IMG/VR virus record: IMGVR_UViG_3300029266_000978
Span: 1 to 54,410 of that record
DNA length: 54,410 nt
Reading direction: 5' to 3' (one strand)
From: a virus
Positions within the stretch are counted from its first letter, which is position 1, and each line of letters opens with the position of its first letter. Positions 9,919 through 17,252 of the stretch are shown in pieces. The translations under genes and the position numbers were made by a program. Under the pieces are notes generated by a model. That model saw nothing but the letters and a program-made list of their open reading frames with translations. It ran no database searches and had not been told where the DNA came from.

Positions 9919-10941
9919 ATGAACTTACCTATAACTAGCAGAATAAAGCGAAGCCCTTTATTGATTGACCCTAATGAAAAAAATAAAACTGAAGTTGCGG
10001 TAAAGACGAAGACTTCTACAACTCCTGATACAGAAGAAACTATAACAACTACAAAGGAAGATCCAAACTTAACATCGTTTAAAGACAAGTGTGGAAAATT
10101 TGGAGGTAAAAATTCCGAAACTGCAGCAAAGGCCGGTTGTGTATGGAAAGATGATGCTAAAGATCCTGAGGATATAACAACTACTGAAACTAAAATAGTG
10201 CCAGGTGAAAAAGTTACTACTAAAGGTAATAATTATTCTAAGCAAACTCAAACTAGATTAGGTCCTGCTGATATTTTAAGAAATCAAAGAAGCAACAAAA
10301 GATCTAGTAAGTACGTTAGACAGTCTCAGGATGACATGGACAAGTACGATAGAAAAATGTCTAAGTATGGTGCAAGAAATGCTGAGGGAGTGTTTGTCGC
10401 AAGAGAAGGATTAAGTAGCTATCAAAAGAAAAGACTTGGAAAGCATACATCCAGATATAATGAATCTAAAAACAATAATACAAATGCTAAAAATTCAGCA
10501 AGTAGAGTTACTGAAAGTCAAGCGTCTGGAAAAGTAATAGGTGGAAGTATAAGAAGATCAGATGATCGTATAAATTCAATGGGTGATTACTCCAATGAGG
10601 AGCAAGATAAAATGAATGCGGACAACGCTGCAGCTACTGCTGAAGCTCAAGCAAATACACCTGATATAACTGTTGGCAATGATACGAAATCTAAATCCGC
10701 AGATAGTGCAGTAGAAGTTACTGATAGTGCTCCTCCTGTTGCACCATTAGGAACTGAAAAAGTAGAACAAGGAGTTAAAAAAGTTGATACTACGTATAAA
10801 GAAGCTGGTGCTCCTAAAATGAAAAAAGATTCTCCTTATAGAATGATGGGCAATAATCCTGTATCATCTAATAGAGTTAAGTCTAGACAAAACTTTACTA
10901 AATCGCCTTATCAAATGAGAGGCTCAATGTTTAAAAAATAA
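9919..10941 (+). CDS. Basic low-complexity protein with PITSRIKRSP motif
   Basis: 340 residues, not assigned to a family. It starts MNLPITSRIKRSPLL and ends with repeated Ser-Pro-Tyr turns (KKDSPYRMMGNN, TKSPYQMRGSMFKK). Between these are Thr/Lys-rich disordered stretches, one short CGKFGG...KAGCVWKDD Cys-containing segment, and a Lys/Arg/Tyr-rich helix around SKYVRQSQDDMDKYDRKMSKYG. The N-terminal motif recurs in the gene at 11373 (PITARIKRT). High charge and disorder suggest a DNA- or RNA-binding, possibly packaged, protein; this is inference. Confidence 0.6.
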   Translation: MNLPITSRIKRSPLLIDPNEKNKTEVAVKTKTSTTPDTEETITTTKEDPNLTSFKDKCGKFGGKNSETAAKAGCVWKDDAKDPEDITTTETKIVPGEKVTTKGNNYSKQTQTRLGPADILRNQRSNKRSSKYVRQSQDDMDKYDRKMSKYGARNAEGVFVAREGLSSYQKKRLGKHTSRYNESKNNNTNAKNSASRVTESQASGKVIGGSIRRSDDRINSMGDYSNEEQDKMNADNAAATAEAQANTPDITVGNDTKSKSADSAVEVTDSAPPVAPLGTEKVEQGVKKVDTTYKEAGAPKMKKDSPYRMMGNNPVSSNRVKSRQNFTKSPYQMRGSMFKK

Positions 10942-10943
10942 AT

Positions 10944-11210
10944 ATGAAATCAGCACCTGTAAAAATAAAAAACGCAGCATACGAAAAATCAAATCGTAAA
11001 ATGCGTAAAGAAAACCCGGGAATGGGTGAAAGATTAACAAGTGGTACTAATTCTAGAAGAGTAAGTTTTGCTTGCCGATTTGCAGGAATGGCCGGAGCTA
11101 TGAAAGATAGTAAAGGTGAACCAACAAGAAAAGCTATGGCTTTAAAGAAATGGGGTTTTGGTAGCGTTGGCGCTGCTTCAAGCTTTTGTAATAAAAATAA
11201 AAAGAGTTAA
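10944..11210 (+). CDS. Small conserved phage protein (DUF6321-like)
   Basis: 88 basic residues. The core GERLTSGTNSRRVSFACRFA, then GMAGAMKDSKGEPTRKAMALKKWGF and SSFCNKNKKS, matches a small family I recall as DUF6321 in tailed phages, with conserved Cys residues in the FACRF and SFCNK motifs. The N-terminal SAPVKIKNAA is a copy of the APVKI/M motif found in other genes of this window (11373, 42207). It starts two bases after the preceding stop. Function is unknown; a compact nucleic-acid-binding role is possible. Confidence 0.65.
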   Translation: MKSAPVKIKNAAYEKSNRKMRKENPGMGERLTSGTNSRRVSFACRFAGMAGAMKDSKGEPTRKAMALKKWGFGSVGAASSFCNKNKKS

Positions 11211-11211
11211 A

Positions 11212-11367
11212 ATGAGATCAAGAGGGCTAGGAGACACGGTGGAAAAAATAACTAAAGCTACAGGTATAAAAACTGTTGTGGATTTGGTATCAAAAGGATT
11301 AAACATTCCATGTGGCTGCGATGCTCGACGTGATTTATTAAATAAAACAGTACCATATAAAAACTAA
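11212..11367 (+). CDS. Small CxC protein, conserved in phages
   Basis: 51 residues from ATG 11212, which abuts the previous stop; an upstream in-frame ATG (11158) would lie inside the previous gene. The sequence RGLGDTVEKITKATGIKTVV...GLNIPCGCDARRDLLNK follows a pattern I recall in many phage genomes: GLGD-IEK-TKATGIK, then a CGC motif and a basic C-terminus. The two Cys may bind a metal or form a dimer contact. It sits in the basic-protein cluster with no gap. Function unknown. Confidence 0.7.
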   Translation: MRSRGLGDTVEKITKATGIKTVVDLVSKGLNIPCGCDARRDLLNKTVPYKN

Positions 11368-11372
11368 AAACA

Positions 11373-12536
11373 ATGGGGAAACCAGGACCAGTACAAACGC
11401 CTATAACAGCGCGTATTAAAAGAACAACACAAGGAGGAATGACTACACAGCCGCTATTAAACATGGGCGCACCTGTAAAAATGAAGCGAACTCCCGCTAA
11501 AAAATCATTAGTAGGTAATCAAGATCAATTACCTGCAAACCTTCAAGCAGACATATTAGCTGCTCCAGGGAAAATGTATGATAAATCGCCAGGGAAAATG
11601 TATGATAGATCGCCAGCTCAAATTTCAGTTGGCAAGAAAGACGAGGCTTCACAAAAAGCTATTAGAGAAGGTCTTCGCGATCAAAAAATTGATGGCTATG
11701 TAAATGATTCTGCTTTTAATGATTCTAATATGGATGGCACTATGGCATCTAGAGCTGTAAAAGGATTATATAGAATGGGCAAAAGAGCGGTACTGCGTGC
11801 TGGCGGACCAGCTGGTAATGCAATGGCTAATATATCTCAAGCAAAAGATAATATGCAAGATAAGCATGATTACAATAATAATCATTATGTAAAGTTTAAA
11901 GGTGACAATCCAAGCTTGTTTACAGGTAATGATGACAAGAAGATGCCAGATGGTGGTTACAATCCAAAGGTTAAGAAAAAAGTTTCATACGATACTGCTT
12001 ATAAAAATAGAGATAAGAAAGTTTACGGAGGTATGGATAAAGCTGCTTATACTAAAGAGGCTAAACGTCAAAATGCTAATTTTAAGAAAACAGGTAAGTG
12101 GGATGTTAAATCTAGTTACGCTAAAAAAGCAGTTGCTAAACCAGTAAATGAAATTAAGCCAACTGGTGTTACAAATAAAAAAGTTGAAATTACAACTAAA
12201 TTAGATCCTAAGGTAATAAAGAAACAAGTTTCTAAAGTTAATAAAACTCCTAAAGAAACTTCATCTAGAGCCGCTAAGTTAAGAGCTAAAGGTAATGCTC
12301 AATTAGCAGCAGGTGACACAAAAGGAGCTCAAAGAACAAGAAAAAAATACGATAGAAAGAACGCAAAGGTTGCTAGAAAAACTAAAAAAGGTACTAATAG
12401 AGTGGAGTATGACGAAAGTACTGGTAAAGGTGGAAGTGTATTAGGTAATGCACTTAGAACTGTTACAGGTAAAAGAAAAAGAGATAAAGCTGCAGCAGAC
12501 AGAAGAAAGAATGCTCCAGGAGGAAGCATGATTTAA
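11373..12536 (+). CDS. Lys/Arg-rich low-complexity protein with repeated KMYDxSP motif
   Basis: 387 residues, strongly basic. The N-terminus contains TPITARIKRTTQGG and GAPVKMKRTPAKKS, motifs shared with the genes at 9919, 10944 and 42207. A tandem PGKMYDKSPGKMYDRSP repeat sits near residues 67-83. The rest is dominated by Lys-rich helices and a final RTRKKYDRKNAKVARKTKKG segment resembling histone-like tails. No enzyme motif is present. It is probably a DNA-binding internal virion or ejected protein, by composition and position only. It ends flush with the next gene. Confidence 0.6.
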   Translation: MGKPGPVQTPITARIKRTTQGGMTTQPLLNMGAPVKMKRTPAKKSLVGNQDQLPANLQADILAAPGKMYDKSPGKMYDRSPAQISVGKKDEASQKAIREGLRDQKIDGYVNDSAFNDSNMDGTMASRAVKGLYRMGKRAVLRAGGPAGNAMANISQAKDNMQDKHDYNNNHYVKFKGDNPSLFTGNDDKKMPDGGYNPKVKKKVSYDTAYKNRDKKVYGGMDKAAYTKEAKRQNANFKKTGKWDVKSSYAKKAVAKPVNEIKPTGVTNKKVEITTKLDPKVIKKQVSKVNKTPKETSSRAAKLRAKGNAQLAAGDTKGAQRTRKKYDRKNAKVARKTKKGTNRVEYDESTGKGGSVLGNALRTVTGKRKRDKAAADRRKNAPGGSMI

Positions 12537-12935
12537 ATGAAAAAGTTATTTGCATGGCTTACAGGTAGCGTTGTCAAAGAAATTGGTAACGCTATCGACA
12601 AGCTTACAACTACAAAAGAGGAAAAGCTTATTATTAAAAAGCAAGTTCTAGAAATATTAGAGAAGGCTGATACCAATGCACAAGAACAGGTAACAGATCG
12701 TTGGATGGCGGATATGAATTCAGATAGTTACTTATCTAAAAACATTCGTCCTATGATACTTATATATATAACTTTTATATTTACAGCATTAGCTTTTACA
12801 GATGGGAACATTGGAGAGTTTCAAGTAGCAAAAGAATATATACCTATATTTCAAACTTTGTTAGTTACCGTTTACGGTGCTTATTTTGTTGGAAGAACAT
12901 GGGAAAAAGCAACAAAAATAAATAAAAATAAATAA
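12537..12935 (+). CDS. Holin-like membrane protein (3TM phage holin family)
   Basis: 132 residues. An amphipathic N-terminal helix (MKKLFAWLTGSVVKEIGNAI) and a coiled segment precede DRWMADMNSDSYLSKNIRPM, then two hydrophobic segments: about 79-95 (MILIYITFIFTALAF) and 108-122 (FQTLLVTVYGAYFVG). This order, with the RWxxDM...RP signature, fits the GTA-holin/3TM phage holin group. Holins form pores that release or activate the endolysin. It lies far from the endolysin at 41848, which has its own small membrane partner, so this could also be a structural membrane protein. Confidence 0.65.
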   Translation: MKKLFAWLTGSVVKEIGNAIDKLTTTKEEKLIIKKQVLEILEKADTNAQEQVTDRWMADMNSDSYLSKNIRPMILIYITFIFTALAFTDGNIGEFQVAKEYIPIFQTLLVTVYGAYFVGRTWEKATKINKNK

Positions 12936-12940
12936 CAATT

Positions 12941-13693
12941 ATGAAAACAAGTGGAAATTTCTATAACAACGATAGAATACTTAGCGCTAAAGCTATTACA
13001 CCAAGTGCTACTATAAATGCAACAACAAAACTTAATAAAGCATCTTTATATGTAGGAACAACTGGTAATGTTAAAGCTATTATGTCTACAACATTAGGAG
13101 GTCTTACAACTGCATTAGCAGTAACTTCAAATGGATTAACTTATATTACAGCCAATGGTGTAGCTACAATAAGCGACGATGCTTCTGCAGCTTCAGGATT
13201 AACTGTAAATACAAGTATTCCAGTACCAACAACAAACGCTATAGTAGCAGGATCAGGATATACTGTGTCTGCTTTTACAGTAACAGGAGGTAGTGGTACA
13301 GGTTTAAGTGGAACTATAGATAGTGTAAATGCTGGTGCAATTACAGGATTTACTATATTGCAAGGTGGATTAGGATACAAAGTAGGTGATGTATTAACAA
13401 TAGTTTCAGGAGATGGTATTAGTGGGGTGATATCTTTATCATCGGCACCTAATAGTGTTATGACAGTAACAGTAGCGGTGGCAGGAACAGGATATAAAGC
13501 AGGTGAAACTGTTTCATTATTTGGGGGCGACGGATTAGCTGTGCTTACTATTACAAGTGTAAACAATACTCCTATAGCTTCTCAAGCTGTTGAATTTATA
13601 GGTGTTCAAGCAGGAACGTACCTACCTGTAGTAGTGGATTACGTATTGCCGGCAACAGCTACGGCAGCAGGATCATTACTAGCAACGTATTAA
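12941..13693 (+). CDS. Spike-base-like virion protein with inserted Gly-rich domain
   Basis: 250 residues. The N-terminal SLYVGTTGNVKAIMST and C-terminal VEFIGVQAGTYLPVVVDYVLPATATAA...LLATY look like the two halves of the small phage spike-base protein family (RCAP_Rcc01079-like). They are separated here by about 160 residues. The insert contains two Gly-rich units ending YKVGDVLTIVSGDG and YKAGETVSLFGGDG, as in secreted or virion beta-solenoid repeats. It likely sits at the base of a tail spike or on the capsid surface. The family call is by pattern. Confidence 0.55.
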   Translation: MKTSGNFYNNDRILSAKAITPSATINATTKLNKASLYVGTTGNVKAIMSTTLGGLTTALAVTSNGLTYITANGVATISDDASAASGLTVNTSIPVPTTNAIVAGSGYTVSAFTVTGGSGTGLSGTIDSVNAGAITGFTILQGGLGYKVGDVLTIVSGDGISGVISLSSAPNSVMTVTVAVAGTGYKAGETVSLFGGDGLAVLTITSVNNTPIASQAVEFIGVQAGTYLPVVVDYVLPATATAAGSLLATY

Positions 13694-13750
13694 GAATTAG
13701 TAAAAACAAGTAACTATATAATTATTAATAACGACTTAAATCAAATCGAA

Positions 13751-14002
13751 ATGTCAAAAATTAAATTAAACGAAGAAGAGTTAAAAGGATTGCAAGAAGC
13801 TATCCAAAAAGTAAACAATTTTCAAATGCAAATTGGAGGTTTAGAAACACAAAAGCATCAAATATTAAGTATGATATTAGAGGCTAATGCTGCTTTACAA
13901 ACAATTCAAAAAGAATTGGAGGAAGTTTACGGAAAAGTTCAAGTAGATGTTACTACTGGTGAAATTACTGAATCTGATGAAGAACATAGTCAGGAAGATT
14001 AG
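13751..14002 (+). CDS. Small coiled-coil protein
   Basis: 83 residues. A Lys/Glu start leads into a long heptad-like helix pair (EELKGLQEAIQKVNNF, GGLETQKHQILSMILEAN, LQTIQKELEEVYGKV), then VDVTTGEITESDEE and an acidic tail. It resembles small prefoldin-like coiled-coil proteins that are common upstream of terminase genes in Bacteroidetes phages. It starts after a 57-base gap that contains AT-rich leader sequence. Function unknown; a scaffold or chaperone role is possible. Confidence 0.6.
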   Translation: MSKIKLNEEELKGLQEAIQKVNNFQMQIGGLETQKHQILSMILEANAALQTIQKELEEVYGKVQVDVTTGEITESDEEHSQED

Positions 14003-14030
14003 TATCGGTAAAGACTATAAAAATGACGCC

Positions 14031-14198
14031 ATGCACTACGCTGTTGGACAGGAAGTGTATGGTGGTCATATTATAAAGAATATAATTGAAGAAGAAAATA
14101 AGTACTCAATTTATATTGAAAAGAATAGTGAACTAATGCCTTGGAAAGATTTTAATAAAAACATGGCGATTGCGGTTGAATATGATTTGCAATATTAA
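14031..14198 (+). CDS. Small hypothetical protein, 55 residues
   Basis: Start ATG 14031 was chosen because upstream in-frame ATGs (13947, 13977) fall inside the previous gene. The product begins MHYAVGQEVYGGHIIKNIIE and reads like a small beta-barrel (SH3- or Tudor-like: VGQEVYGGHII...YSIYIEK...MPWKDF). It is not assigned. Its stop is followed directly by the next ATG (TTAATG), so the two are probably co-translated. Confidence 0.5.
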   Translation: MHYAVGQEVYGGHIIKNIIEEENKYSIYIEKNSELMPWKDFNKNMAIAVEYDLQY

Positions 14199-14815
14199 TG
14201 AAAGCTATATACGAATTTGTAGTAGAACCTATAGGGGAAAGATATAACAATGCAATAGAAATAGAAGGCAAAGAACTTTTGCTAAATACTGAAATGCAAA
14301 ATCATAGTTACTCAAATAGGCAAGCTAAAGTTTTAGCAATACCTACGGGAATAGCTACAGATATAGAAGTAGGTGATGAAGTGCTTATTCACCATAATGT
14401 TTTTAGACGTTTTAGAAACATTAGAGGAGACGAAGTAAACAGCAGGTCTTATTATAAAGACAACATATACTTTGCAAGCGAGGATCAAATATACGCTTAT
14501 AATAGAATAGATGAAAGTTGTGGTTGTAATTCTTGGAAAGCTTGTATAGGGTATAACTTTGTTAAGCCTATTAAAGAAACTAAAATGTTTTCTAATGATA
14601 TAGAAAAACCTGGAATAGGTATTTTGTATTTAAAAGATGCAGAGCTACAAGGAGTAGCAGAACAAGATTTAATCGGGTTTAGGCCCGGGGCAGAGTACGA
14701 ATTCATTGTAAATGGACATAGAGTATTCAGAGTACCCACTAATTCAATTACAATCAAATATGAATATCAAGGAAACGAAGAAGAATATAATCCTGGCTGG
14801 ACACAAAGCAGTTGA
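14198..14815 (+). CDS. GroES-fold-like protein (second co-chaperonin candidate)
   Basis: 205 residues. The first half reads like a GroES barrel: YEFVVEPIGERYNN, a GKELLLNT loop in the place of the mobile loop, AKVLAIPTG, VGDEVLIHHNVFRRF, then a lidded excursion and DNIYFASEDQIYAY. The second half (GILYLKDAELQGV...GFRPGAEYEFIVNGHRVFRVPTNSITIKYE) may be a second small beta domain. It precedes the terminase genes and could assist capsid folding with the phage or host GroEL. Sequence similarity is weak, so the fold call is tentative; no hydrolase motif is seen. Confidence 0.45.
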   Translation: MKAIYEFVVEPIGERYNNAIEIEGKELLLNTEMQNHSYSNRQAKVLAIPTGIATDIEVGDEVLIHHNVFRRFRNIRGDEVNSRSYYKDNIYFASEDQIYAYNRIDESCGCNSWKACIGYNFVKPIKETKMFSNDIEKPGIGILYLKDAELQGVAEQDLIGFRPGAEYEFIVNGHRVFRVPTNSITIKYEYQGNEEEYNPGWTQSS

Positions 14816-15035
14816 AGAACTTATTAAAGTAGCTAAGGAGGCTATTGTTGATTCAGGAGAAGATATTACAGCGGATAGATTAAAGAATGCAGCGGCAACT
14901 AAAAAGCTAGCTATATTTGATGCGTTCGAAATTCTTAACAGAATACAAGAGGAGCAAGATATTCTTGATGAAAAACCTAGAGAAATAAAAGAAGAAGAGT
15001 CTTTCAAAGGTTTTGCTGAAAAAAGATCTAAATAA
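14760..15035 (+). CDS. Candidate small terminase subunit
   Basis: 91 residues from ATG 14760, overlapping the upstream gene by 56 bases; an in-frame ATG at 14712 would overlap by 104. The helical sequence AGHKAVEELIKVAKEAIVDSGEDITADRLKNAAATKKLAIFDAFEILNRI fits a small all-helical DNA-packaging protein. Its stop overlaps the large terminase start (TAATG), the usual place for TerS. No clear helix-turn-helix is visible, so the call rests mainly on position, size and helical content. Confidence 0.5.
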   Translation: MNIKETKKNIILAGHKAVEELIKVAKEAIVDSGEDITADRLKNAAATKKLAIFDAFEILNRIQEEQDILDEKPREIKEEESFKGFAEKRSK

Positions 15036-17248
15036 TGTACAAGCAAACATTATATAAAATAATAACTCCTGTCAAATCAAACACTATATCTAGGCTAAAT
15101 AAAGCTAAGAAGTGGGAATATGGTTATAACAAAGAACACGATATTGTGGTTATAAGCAAGACAGGACAAATAGGTGATATATATAATATACAAAATCTTA
15201 AAATAGCATTACCTAAAAGACCATCTAAAATAGATGATTCTACTAACAAGTGGACACCAGAAGAATATCCTAAAGAGTTAAAGGCTATTAATAGCATATT
15301 TGACTGGAGGGATTATCCTGAAACGTTCAAATTAAAATGGGGACAATACATAGATGAGCAATTTAATAAAAGAGAAAACGGTTACTGGTTCAATAATAAG
15401 GGCTTGGGTACTTACATTACTGGTACTCACTTTATGTACCTGCAGTGGTCCAAGATTGATGTTGGGCAACCAGACTTTAGAGAATCAAATAGATTATTCT
15501 ACATTTTCTGGGAAGCTTGTAAAGCAGACAGACGATGTTATGGTATGTCATATCTCAAGAATAGACGTAGCGGCTTTTCATTCATGGCGTCTGGCGAGAC
15601 CGTTAATATGGCCACGATATCAAGTGATGCACGGTTTGGGATTTTGTCCAAATCTGGCGCCGATGCGAAAAAAATGTTCACTGATAAGGTTGTACCCATT
15701 AGTGTTAACTTCCCGTTTTTCTTTAAACCAGTACAGGATGGGATGGACCGCCCAAAGACCGAACTCGCCTATCGTGTACCCGCATCAAAATTTACCAGGA
15801 GGAGACTCGATAATAATAAAGCCACTGAAACCATCGCCGGTCTGGACACGACCATCGACTGGAAGAACACAGGTGATAACGCCTATGATGGGGAGAAACT
15901 CAAACTCCTCGTCCACGACGAAAGTGGTAAATGGGAAAGGCCGAACAACATCCTCAACAATTGGCGTGTTACCAAAACGACATTAAGATTAGGTTCTAGA
16001 ATTATTGGAAAGTGTATGATGGGATCAACATCAAATGCTTTAGATAAAGGTGGTTCAAATTTTAAAAAGTTATATAACAATTCAAACGTATTAAAAAGAA
16101 ACAAGAACGGGCAAACAGCTTCAGGATTATATTCTCTTTTTATTCCTATGGAATGGAATTATGAAGGATTTATTGATGAATATGGATATCCTGTTTTTGA
16201 TACACCTAAAGACACTGTTCTGGGCCCGTTTAAAGACGTTATAGACGTTGGGGTTATTGAGCACTGGAATAATGAGGCTGAAGGATTAAAGAGCGATCAG
16301 GATGCTTTAAATGAATTTTATAGACAGTTCCCAAGAACAGAGGAACATGCGTTTAGAGATGAAACAAAAAATAGTATATTTAATTTAGTTAAAATATACG
16401 AACAAATAGATTACAATGAGGACTTACATAATACAAATGTATTAACAACTGGAAGTTTTCAATGGGCTAGCGGTATAAAAGACTCTACAGTTTTATTTAC
16501 GCCTAATCCAAATGGTAGATTTAAAATATCTTGGGTTCCTGGTGCAAATTTGCAAAACAGGCAAGAGGTTAGAAAAGGATTAAGAATTCCAGGTAATCAA
16601 CATATGGGTGCTTTTGGTTGTGATAGTTATGATATATCAGGAACAACTGATGGCCAAGGATCTAAGGGTGCTTTGCACGGATTGACTAAATTCAGCATGG
16701 AAGATGCTCCCGCTAATACATTTTTTTTAGAGTATATAGCTAGACCACAAACCGCTGAAATGTTTTTTGAAGATGTACTAATGGCTTGCGTATTTTATGG
16801 TATGCCTTTATTATGTGAAAATAACAAACCAAGACTTTTATATTATTTTAAAAGAAGAGGCTATCGAGGATATTCTATGAATAGACCTGATAAGGTTTGG
16901 AATAAGTTATCGGTTACCGAAAGAGAAATAGGTGGAATGCCTAACTCAAGTGAAGATATTAAGCAAGCTCATGCAGCGGCTATTGAAACATATATTGATA
17001 ATTATGTCGGATTACAAGAAGATGGTCAGTATGGAACAATGTATTTTAATAATACATTAAATGATTGGGCAGGATTTGATATAAACAATAGAACGAAGTT
17101 TGATGCTGCTATAAGTTCTGGACTTGCTGTAATGGCTTGTAACAGACATTTATATCATCCAAAACAAAAAGTTGAAAGAGAACAATTAAGTTTAAAAATA
17201 GCTAAATACACCAACAGTGGTGGTTTATCAAAATTAATAGAAAAATAA
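15035..17248 (+). CDS. terL: Terminase large subunit
   Basis: ATPase-nuclease that pumps DNA into the prohead. 737 residues. A degenerate Walker A region is KNRRSGFS at 175-182; Walker B is KLLVHDE with D295/E296. A C-terminal RNase H-like nuclease is marked by the acidic strand GAFGCDSYDIS and a later Asp/Glu-containing VMACVFY/LLCENN region typical of Bacteroidetes-phage TerL. It sits between the TerS candidate and portal. Codon use changes abruptly between about 15550 and 15985, which covers Walker A to just past Walker B (see findings). Confidence 0.9.
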   Translation: MYKQTLYKIITPVKSNTISRLNKAKKWEYGYNKEHDIVVISKTGQIGDIYNIQNLKIALPKRPSKIDDSTNKWTPEEYPKELKAINSIFDWRDYPETFKLKWGQYIDEQFNKRENGYWFNNKGLGTYITGTHFMYLQWSKIDVGQPDFRESNRLFYIFWEACKADRRCYGMSYLKNRRSGFSFMASGETVNMATISSDARFGILSKSGADAKKMFTDKVVPISVNFPFFFKPVQDGMDRPKTELAYRVPASKFTRRRLDNNKATETIAGLDTTIDWKNTGDNAYDGEKLKLLVHDESGKWERPNNILNNWRVTKTTLRLGSRIIGKCMMGSTSNALDKGGSNFKKLYNNSNVLKRNKNGQTASGLYSLFIPMEWNYEGFIDEYGYPVFDTPKDTVLGPFKDVIDVGVIEHWNNEAEGLKSDQDALNEFYRQFPRTEEHAFRDETKNSIFNLVKIYEQIDYNEDLHNTNVLTTGSFQWASGIKDSTVLFTPNPNGRFKISWVPGANLQNRQEVRKGLRIPGNQHMGAFGCDSYDISGTTDGQGSKGALHGLTKFSMEDAPANTFFLEYIARPQTAEMFFEDVLMACVFYGMPLLCENNKPRLLYYFKRRGYRGYSMNRPDKVWNKLSVTEREIGGMPNSSEDIKQAHAAAIETYIDNYVGLQEDGQYGTMYFNNTLNDWAGFDINNRTKFDAAISSGLAVMACNRHLYHPKQKVEREQLSLKIAKYTNSGGLSKLIEK

Positions 17249-17252
17249 AAAT

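Noticed and set aside
15354-15986. 210-residue open frame inside terL
   Set aside because: It overlaps terL in another frame and exists because the GC-rich patch lacks stops; it has no leader or recognised motif.
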